Assembly (NCBI GenBank): GCA_039583875.1
Contig: CM077159.1
Coordinates: forward strand, 99,003,707-99,067,706
Origin: Platanthera guangdongensis
Taxonomy: Eukaryota; Streptophyta; Magnoliopsida; Asparagales; Orchidaceae
Direction of reading: 5' to 3'
Length of the DNA: 64,000 nt
In this document: in pieces, positions 46,222 to 53,859 of the stretch
Layout of the letters: each line of letters starts with the position of its first letter
Position numbering within the stretch: position 1 is the stretch's first letter
The notes under the pieces: model-generated
What the model was told of the DNA's origin: nothing
Database searches by the model: none
What the model saw: the letters and a program-made list of their open reading frames with translations, nothing else
Program-made: the position numbers and the translations under genes

Positions 46222-46517
46222 AGACTACAGAAGATCCAGGCTCGTGCACGATCTGAGGGGGAGCAAGGAACTCAAGTGTGAGCACAGACGTACGAACTGA
46301 GGGGGAGCAAGGGGTCAAATGCTACCAACCCCGATTTGTAGAAGCCGAAAAGGGGGAGATTACCCTCTCGGCTAAGGCTAAGGTGGCTCCAAGCTTGCTC
46401 CCAAGAAATTGGTAATGGATAACTCACTCAACTCAATTTCCAGTTTATGGTTTTCATTCCCATATGCTCTATTCACCTTAGCTTGTAGGGTTTAGGCTTC
46501 TTCAAATAGGGGGAGAT
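46222..46517 (+). other. 3' region of element C with four polypurine-tract-like runs
   Basis: No gene. Purine runs with a GGGGGAG core at 46254-46267, 46299-46313, 46348-46362 and 46505-46517; the last abuts the LTR and is the functional candidate. Confidence 0.8.
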
Positions 46518-48060
46518 TGTTGGGTATTGTATCCACAATGTACCCGATTTGAAGAAGCCCCTGGACAAGCTAAGGTCAATAGACAATGTATCTGATAAAA
46601 TCTTTCAAGTTGTACTTGCAAATATTCCACGCTAAGTGCACACCAATGTCAGGGTGCAGTAGGTCAATATACACGGGTTTGCACGACGTAATCCCTCGTT
46701 GAGCAGATCAGTGTGTTAGCCTACGTGTACTCTCTCTATTGGAGTGCACTTACTTTCAAGTACAGGGCCGTGCTTATGCAAGAGAAGACAAGGAGCAAGG
46801 ATGGGTCAAGGAGCAGCTCTTGGGTGGAAAGACGAAAATTCGTCTAAGTGTAATTCGACGAGAATCACCAAGTGATTCTCGCCGATTCGGCGATCACTAG
46901 TGATTCGAGAATCACTTAGTGATTCTCGCCGACTCTTTCCGGCTACCTCAAAACGGTGCCAAGTAAGATTCGGCGAGAATCACTAGTGATTCTCGCCGAA
47001 CCCATCGCAGAGCAGATCTTGAATACAAGTTATATTCGTTGAGAATCAACAAGTGATTCGGCGAGAATCACAAGTGATTCTCGACGAATCGGCGAGAATC
47101 AATAACTGATTCTCGCCGATTCGTCGAGAATCACCTGCGAATCTCGCCGATTTTTACTTAGCGATTTCTCTGGAAGCTGCTGGACCGTATTCTGCCGCTG
47201 GACTATTTTGAACCGGATTTCGGGATTCTTCTTGTGGGTCCCACAACGGTCATTTTGAAAGCATCTACAGTATATATATACGGGTATTTTGAACGGAATA
47301 CAGATACACACAGAGAAAAGAAGCCGAGCACGATCTAACCCTAAAATCGCGAGTTCCGCTCCGCCGTCGCCGTCGTCGCTCGAGCAAGTTGGTCGCCGCT
47401 GTTGATCGTGTTTCTTCCCGATCTCCGGCGGCAGAAGCTTAGCCAAGCTTAGAGTCTCACGCGTCTATCCAAAGATCCCTTGTCTCTCGATTTGTTGATC
47501 GTGAAAAACTTCCTCGTCCAAATCGATCGAGACGACCGATTCTCGTGTGACCATTGGTAGACCTAGCTAGCTTTGCTACGAAGTTTGGATCTCCAAAGTA
47601 CAGCAGCCGCACGTCGTCGTCGCCGCCGATCCCGTGAACCTAGCAGCCGCTGATCCCGTTGGTAGACCTAGCTAGCTTTGCTACGAAGTTTGGATCTCCG
47701 GTGAACGTAGTTTGTATCTTTTGTACATTCTATTTTATTTTTGTTGTAAAGGAACGGTGGTTCCGTGTTGCAAGGGTTGGGTGCAACCTGTTTTGTGGGA
47801 GTGTTGACTCCCACGTGTGGAAGGATTCCTTCCGATAGTGCAAGGATTGGATTTCAATCCTATTGGTGAAGAGACCGAGTCGTCCCTTGTTGGGAGATAG
47901 GTCGAAGGGGGAAAGTGGATGTACCCAAATCGGGGAACCACTATAAATTGCTTGCGTATTCTGTGTGCTGTGCTGTTTGTTTTTATTGTGCAGGTACCAT
48001 TTTAAATTCCGCAAAAACACTGCACGTCACCTATCCCCCCCCCCATAGGTGAAGATAGTG
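46518..48060 (+). repeat. Second LTR of element C, rearranged
   Basis: Same as 39033-40673 except for shorter palindromic array spacing (46885-46925), a local replacement at 47641-47700 in which the TTGGTAGACCTAGCTAGC stretch of 47553-47592 is repeated instead of about 90 bases of the first LTR, and loss of its last 18 bases at 48060 where it runs straight into a primer site. Confidence 0.9.
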
Positions 48061-48575
48061 GTATCAGAGGGAGGTTACTCATCAAAAAGGTTAACACCTT
48101 GAGTTGAATCCTGCCACTAGTGTCAAAAAGGAGGCAAACATCTACTATGGACGGGCTCAAGTTCTCCGGCAAGATCCCAGTGTGCATCAGGCTCAACTTT
48201 CCTATCTGGAAGGAAAGGATCAAGTTCTACATGGAAGCAGTGGATCCTCGACTCTTCATGATCGTGCAGGAGGGACCTTATGTCCCCACTAAGGCCTCCA
48301 CCATTGATCCCACCAAGAAAGTGCCGAAGACACTTTCTGAAATGGACAAGGACGAGATGGTGCTAGTGGGACTTGACATGAAGGCACGGAACATTCTGGT
48401 CAGCGCAGTTGATGACTCTATGATGCAAAACTTCAGCAACTGCAGGACAGCACAGGAGATCTGGCAGTGCCTAATCATCCTAATGGAGGGCACGGATGAA
48501 GTGAGGGATGATCGGAGATCCCTCCTGAACCAGAAATATGAGGCGTTCATACAAGGGCCTAAGGAAGAGACCGAG
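48057..48575 (+). pseudogene. Second leader and gag start of element C
   Basis: Primer site TGGTATCAGAGGGAGG at 48059, then a leader and gag start (ATG 48147) matching 40764-41170, here without the 41169 stop. The coding match ends at about 48568 where LTR sequence begins; the shared bases GAAGAGA sit at the join. Confidence 0.88.
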
Positions 48576-48781
48576 TCGTCCCTTGTTGGGAGATAGGTCG
48601 AAGGGGGAAAGTGGATGTACCCAAATCGGGGAACCACTATAAATTGCTTGCGTATTCTGTGTGCTGTGCTGTTTGTTTTTATTGTGCAGGTACCATTTTA
48701 AATTCCGCAAAAACACTGCACGTCACCTATCCCCCCCCCCCCCCCCATAGGTGAAGATAGTGGACACTAGGTGAACTTTCA
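48570..48781 (+). repeat. Third LTR fragment (3' end) of element C
   Basis: Matches 40464-40673: core promoter at 48628-48646, polyC hairpin at 48724-48753, end ACTTTCA at 48781. U3 is missing. Confidence 0.9.
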
Positions 48782-49045
48782 CACATAATTCGTCGCTTCC
48801 ACTCGCTCGTTGCTTCTTGGGTGATGGACCAACATGAGGTTGAAGTCGATGCCCTATTAATTGTAGAAGCTGACCAACTCGTCGCTTGTGAATTGCAGCT
48901 TATTGTCCAAGGCCATCGCAAGGGGCTACCCCTGCTTGCATATCACCTCGCCCCACATGAAATTCTTGACTACCTTACTCTGGCGAGAAGATAACTCGCA
49001 GAATGAAAAAGGATTATCTTGTAAATTACGAATTTTACCTAAGTA
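48782..49045 (-). pseudogene. Element D integrase core, continued
   Basis: The minus strand reads LVHHPRSNERVEATN at about 48786-48835, the Tat-type form of the HPQANGQVEATN block with the catalytic Glu, joining the 39032 side after removal of C. Upstream, MWREVICKQGV-like residues (about 48930-48965) are integrase core in a shifted frame. Several indels. RT and RNase H that should follow are not visible. Confidence 0.7.
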
Positions 49046-49445
49046 TCTGTGGTGCTAACATGCACCAAGTATGACACAGGCCGAGGGGCACACGTCTGGC
49101 ACTCGCCTATCACAGGTCGAGGGGCACACGCCTGACATATGCCTGGCACATGCCTGGCACTAACCTGACACAGGCCGAGGGGCACTCGCCTGATATAGGC
49201 CGAGGGGCACTCTCCTAGAACTTGCCTGGCACTCGTCTGACATACGCCGAGGGGCACTCGCCTAGACACAAGCCGAGAGGCACTCTCCTGGCACTCGTCT
49301 GGCACAGGCAGAGGGGAACTCACCTATCACTCTCCTAGGACTTATTGAGAGGCACTCGTCTGATACAGACCGAGGGGAACTCGTCTGGCACTCGCCTAGA
49401 ACTTGCTTGACATAGGCGGAGTATAGCCCATAAGAGTAGAACAGG
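49046..49445 (+). repeat. Degenerate repeat of GGCCGAGGGGCACTCGCCTG words
   Basis: About 380 bases in which GAGGGGCACTCGCCT and CTGGCACTCGCCTGACA alternate with variable spacing. The ACTCGCC core recurs in 50060-50890 and 59260-59540, which links it to the LTR words of element D. No coding potential. Confidence 0.75.
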
Positions 49446-49627
49446 AGCGGGTGGGTACCTTAGGGTTGATTGAGGCGAAACTTTCCTAAGTCAGAACTAG
49501 CTCGGTTGGAGTTGCCTCTTCTTGTATTCACCCAGCCGGACACGCCTCTCTGCCCCTTGCTTACAGCCATGAGACTTACTCATGATTTTCTTGTATGGGC
49601 TACGATCCACGCTCATCGCACCAAAAA
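49446..49627 (-). pseudogene. Second D-type gag start and leader
   Basis: The minus strand has an ATG at about 49568-49570 followed by a short gag-like start. Upstream it has GGTGCGATGAGCGTGGATCG next to TTTTTGG, resembling the leader and primer site at 58725-58750. This implies a second Tat-type 5' end nested or recombined within D. Confidence 0.55.
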
Positions 49628-50055
49628 TGTTGAAACCAAAACTTGGCTTCTTGTGTAGTTCGGACCCAAGGGGGTAGCTTGCACCTACTTTTCTCAAGTG
49701 AGAGCACCTGACCAGCTACTTGGAACTAAGAGACAGACCCCAATCTTCAGCGAGGAGGTCCCGCCACACACCCGGAAGATCAAAGAAAGCACCCCCTCCC
49801 TAACCAATGCTAAGTTGGGCACCTTTGTGGGCCTTGAGAGCACTCGCCAACCAGACCCAGCCTTGAGGGGGAAGCAAGAAGAATTCCCCTCACCAAGGTG
49901 CCCATTGGTGTCTATCTATAGTTTTCCAAGTTCGGCTTGTAAATAGCAGAATCCCGTCTTTTGGTTTTACTAAGCACGGCCCAAAACAGCCTGCCAACAG
50001 CGTAACTCCACTGTTTGGAGGGGATATTAGCAGACCTAAAGAGTTATCCTAGGGT
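49628..50055 (-). repeat. D-type LTR piece, inner part
   Basis: Starts TGTTGAAACC and aligns with 58751-59165 at perhaps 65-75% by eye (GTTCGGACCCAA; GTGCCCATTGGTGTCTATCTAT; CACTGTTTGGAGGGGATATTAGCAGAC against its counterpart). A reversed TATA-like region is at 49915-49925. The divergence shows two different insertions or an old element. Confidence 0.6.
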
Positions 50056-50890
50056 TGGTGAGTGCCCGGTGAAGCTGGGACTTGCCACTCGCCCCGAACC
50101 TGGATCACTCCCCTAGGGAGATGCACTCGCCCTGGGAGCTTGGAACTCGCCCGTAGGGGACTGTAGTCGCCCATGGTGCTTGGAACTCCCCGTGGGTGGC
50201 ACCACTCTCCCAAGGAGCCTGGAACTCGCCCCTGGGGGATGTACTCGCTCAGGGAGCCTGGAACTCGCCCCTAGGGGGTTGTACTCGCCCAAGGAGCCTA
50301 GAACTCACCCCTGGGTGGCACCACTCAACCAGGGAGCCTGGAACTCGCCCCTGGGTGGCACCATTCACTCAAGGAGCTTGGAACTCGCCCCTAGGGGGTT
50401 GCACTTGCTTAAAGAGCCTGTAACTCGCCCCTGGGTGGCACCACACACCCATGGAGCCTGGAACTTGCCCCTGGGGGGCTGCACTCACCTAGGGAGCCTG
50501 AAACACACTCCTAGGAGGGTGCACTCACTCAGGGAGCCTAGAATTTACCCTTGGGAGGATGTACTTGCACAGGGAGCATAGAACTCGCCCCTGGGTGGCA
50601 CCACTCGCCCAGGGAGACTGGAACTTGCCCCTAGGGGCTGCACTCCCCCAAGGATCCTAGAACTCGCCCTTAGGGGCTGCACTCGCCCAGGGAGCCTATA
50701 GTTCGCCCCTGGGTGGCACCACTCGCCCATGGAGACTAAAACTTGCCCCTGGGGGGCTACACTCGCACAGGGAGCCTAGAACTTTCCCTTAGTGGGCTGC
50801 ACTCGCCCATGGATCCTAGCACTCACCCATGTAGGACTACACGCGCTCAGGGAACTTGGAACTCGCCCCTGGGGGCTACACTCGCCCTTA
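50056..50890 (+). repeat. 40-bp minisatellite
   Basis: About 20 units with a 40-base period; unit starts GGAACTCGCCCCTGGG at 50220, 50260, 50300, 50340, 50380 and so on. Each unit contains GGAACTCGCC, CACTCGCCCA and GGGAGCCT. Units differ by 10-20%. Open frames here are repeat artefacts. Confidence 0.88.
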
Positions 50891-50894
50891 GAAA

Positions 50895-51906
50895 GTGACT
50901 TCTTTTGTAATCATCCTAGGTAGACGAGATCATCTAGGCCATCATCGGTCGCTTTTGGTCTCGACGAACTACGGGTTATGCATTCATCTTATCGAATGCC
51001 TTCTTGAAGATGACGTTGACTGAGCTTCTATTGTCAACGAGGTTCTGTAAGATGGTGAAATTCTTGATGGCGGTCTAAATCACTAGTGCATTGTAGAATG
51101 GACCCTCGTGATCTGGCATGTCCTTCCGAGATAAGGTGATCTTCTCCTCTTGGGGTGGGGCTTGGGATGTAGAAGATGTGCTCCGACGGTACATGGTGTG
51201 AAGGTTTTCCCTCCGGGTGGCCTCGATTCCCATCCCTCCATGTATCACCCCATTCCCTCCTCGGGTTCCCACGTATGCCCTATCCACACATCGTTCCTCT
51301 TCCTCCACCCCACTGGTTACCTCCTCTATAATTTCTTGTCGTTGTTTCTCCCTCGAGCCTCTTGCCCTCCTGATCTCCAAGAACTCGGCGAAGGTGGTCA
51401 TCGCGTGACACTCTTCCTGATGGAAGTCACAGTATGGTAATGCCAACCCCTCTCTTCGTCCCTCCACTGGACGATTCCTTCTCCTGACTCCCGCTCCTCC
51501 TTCTCCTCTCCCTCTTGTTATTTCCTGGCCAATCACCATAGCTTGATGTGGTGGGGGTAGGAGTGGCCTCTGTCCTTATCTCCATCTTGGGGGGTTGAAC
51601 CTCCCCTGACCTCCATAGACATTCCTCCCTCCTTGGGAGAACCCTCTTCCTTGGCCCTGCACGGCCCCTCCCTGTTATCTCCAGTCTAGCTCCTGAGCCC
51701 TCGACTCCTCCCTCCTTGCTTCTTGCTGCCTAGAACCTCCTTAATCCCTCAACTCTGAGTTACTCGACCTCGCCAATTTCTTGGCAAATGTCGGGTTTTT
51801 CATCTCTCCTTCAATCTCCTTCGCCGCCCTTTCCATCAGCACTTCGAAGAATAAGGGTGGCTTCTGATTCAAGCTCATTTTGAAGAACACCTCACGCAAT
51901 CCCATG
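50895..51906 (-). pseudogene. Element D gag C-terminal part and protease
   Basis: On the minus strand, FEVLMERAAKEIEGEMKN near 51850, then an Arg/Gly-rich basic region and the Tat-type gag C-terminal YCDFHQEECHAMTTFAEFLE (about 51370-51430) and SRKDMPDHEGPFYNALVI (51075-51130). After a stop at 51072-51077 the same frame gives the protease LVDNRSSVNVIFKKAFDKM (about 50990-51040). The family pattern is VDNGSS, so Gly is Arg here. More stops follow by 50990. E2 separates it from the gag N terminus at 57965. Confidence 0.8.
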
Positions 51907-51911
51907 GTGAG

Positions 51912-53773
51912 TGTTGAATTCTGTGAAGTGAAAGTGGGTGAATGGAAGGCTTGGGAAACCTATCCGCGCGGACTACGCGGACTGGGTTGGCGGACTGCTA
52001 GGTCGGCAGGGATGTTGCAGGCGGTTTGCTCTGTGGCGGCCTGGGCGGTCTGTGCGCGCGGACTACGCGGACAGCAGCGGCGGTCTGACAGGCCAGTGTA
52101 TGCTCAGCAGGCGGTTTACTCCCAGGAAGTAACCGGGCGGATAGGAATGTTATCCGCGGAGTCCGGCTTGAAGCGGACTGAAGAACTGGAGCTCGGCAGA
52201 CCGGTTTGGCAGATGCCTTGGTCTTGCTCTAGTGAAGCGGCAAGTGAAAGCCGCGGAGACCGCCGGTCAGCGCGGACAGGAACTGGAGGTCGCCCGGTAT
52301 GGCGGTCTAGATCCAGTGTCCGCCTGTAAGTGCGGACTGGCCCTTGCGGCCAGTGGGCTGGACTTGGTGGGAATTGAACCAAGTCCAGGAGGCTCAGTTC
52401 GGGGAGATCGCGCAGTGGAGCGCGGGCTGATTTCTCAGTCCGCCAAGCTTAGTAGAAGTGTTGTTGCCTTGTATGCTAGCTTGGGGATATGCGGACTGGA
52501 GGATTGTTTGTGCAGGAGCGTGCGGACTGGAGCCAGAGTCCGCTGAGTCCGGTTGAGCCTTGTGATGAGGTTATGGACTCAGAGAAGCGGACTGGAGTTC
52601 GCTGTGTACGCGGACTGGATCGGCGTGTCCGCTGAGTCCGGCAATGCCTTGGTGATTAGGCAATGGACTTGGGATATGCGGACGGAAGCCGGGTGTCCGC
52701 TGAGTCCGGCAGGTGCCTTGATGGCGAGGCTGCGGGCTCGGGTTTTGCGGGCTGATGCCTTGTCCGCAGAATGGCGGACACGGCTGTTGTGGAGTCCGGC
52801 TGTGGTGGTCCTGGCTTGGTCTCTGGCGGCAAGGCGGGCTGGATATTGGAGTCCGGCCTTGGAGAAGCTGGAGCGGACTGGCTATCTGCACAGGAGCGGC
52901 GAACTGGAAGGTGTGTTCGCGGGCTGAGCGGACACACTTGTTCTAGCTGCGGGTTGTGGCGGTGATCCTATCGGCTAGGGCGGTGACCATACTCATCGTC
53001 GTGCCTATAAATAGGACCCATGTCACATCAGGAGAAAACCTAGACCGAAGTAAGTGAACAGTAATTGAGCTTGCGTAAGTTGCTGCGGTCTGGACTTTGT
53101 GTCCGCGCGGATAGAGAGTTGACCCGGTTGTGCTGTGCAGGTTGTGCGGATAGCGCTGGAAAGCCAGGACTTGGCTCTGATTGCGGTCAGGGACAGTGCG
53201 GACTCTGCGGTTAAGCAACAGGCGGTAAACAGCAGGTCGCGGATAGCGACCAGGCGGTTTTCTCTTTGGCGACTTGATTCGGGGTTCAGGAAGTCGCCTG
53301 CTTCAGGCGGACTGTTCCATTCGGTGACGCGGCTTGTGCGGTCTGGCGGCATGCAGACCGGCGGTGAAGAGCTAAGCATTGGAGTAAGGGTGAGTCCGCG
53401 CGGCTTGGGTTGCGGTCTGGCGACCTGGCGGACTGGGCGGACTCCACAGCAGTAGGTCGGCGGCTTGTTGATTGAGTCCGCGCGGCTTTGTTTTTGTTCT
53501 TGTCTTTGTAACTGTCTCTGCTCTCCCGGTGTTGGGTTTTGGTGAAGCATGTCTCGCCATGTATGTCTCGCCTTGTAAAGAAGTTTGCTCTTGATCAATA
53601 AAGAAGCTTGTGTTGCATGTGTTGCTGGTTGTTACTGCTTTATTGAGATAACCCCTGCTAACTCCACGATCCGGGAAAACTTTCAACATTATAAGTGGGC
53701 GTATTCTCCTTCGGTTTGTTGAGTTTTCAGCAGGGTATCCAAGGGGGCGTCTGCGGTTTGTTGAATTTTAACA
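51912..53773 (+). repeat. 5' LTR of E2
   Basis: TGTTGAATT to TTTTAACA. GCGGACT / GTCCGC word array at 51960-53420, TATA box 53005-53014, AATAAA at 53597. Confidence 0.94.
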
Positions 53774-53789
53774 TGGTATCAGAGCGAGG
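53774..53789 (+). other. tRNA primer binding site of E2
   Basis: TGGTATCAGAGCGAGG, immediately after the LTR; the first 12 bases match plant initiator-Met tRNA. Confidence 0.88.
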
Positions 53790-53859
53790 TTGTTGGAGTG
53801 GTCAAGCAGTGCTCAATGAAAGTAGTTGCTCGTCTGTAGAGGAAACTAGTGGTAGAACC

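Larger units (their letters stand above)
39033..48781 (+). mobile_element. Element C: Ty1/copia Sirevirus with an extra LTR-gag-LTR tail
   Basis: 5' LTR 39033-40673, internal region with gag and pol, second LTR 46518-48060, then a second leader and gag start (48060-48575) and a third, 3' LTR piece to 48781. The outermost ends carry a 5-bp target duplication CATAT (39028-39032) / CACAT (48782-48786). So the whole composite sits in one target site. The host is the integrase of element D. Pol resembles element B but there is no env-like ORF. Confidence 0.93.

Noticed and set aside
50056..50890. Possible repetitive protein (frames at 50180-50581)
   Set aside because: The 40-base period is not a multiple of three, so frames rotate through the same repeat; no start context or conservation.
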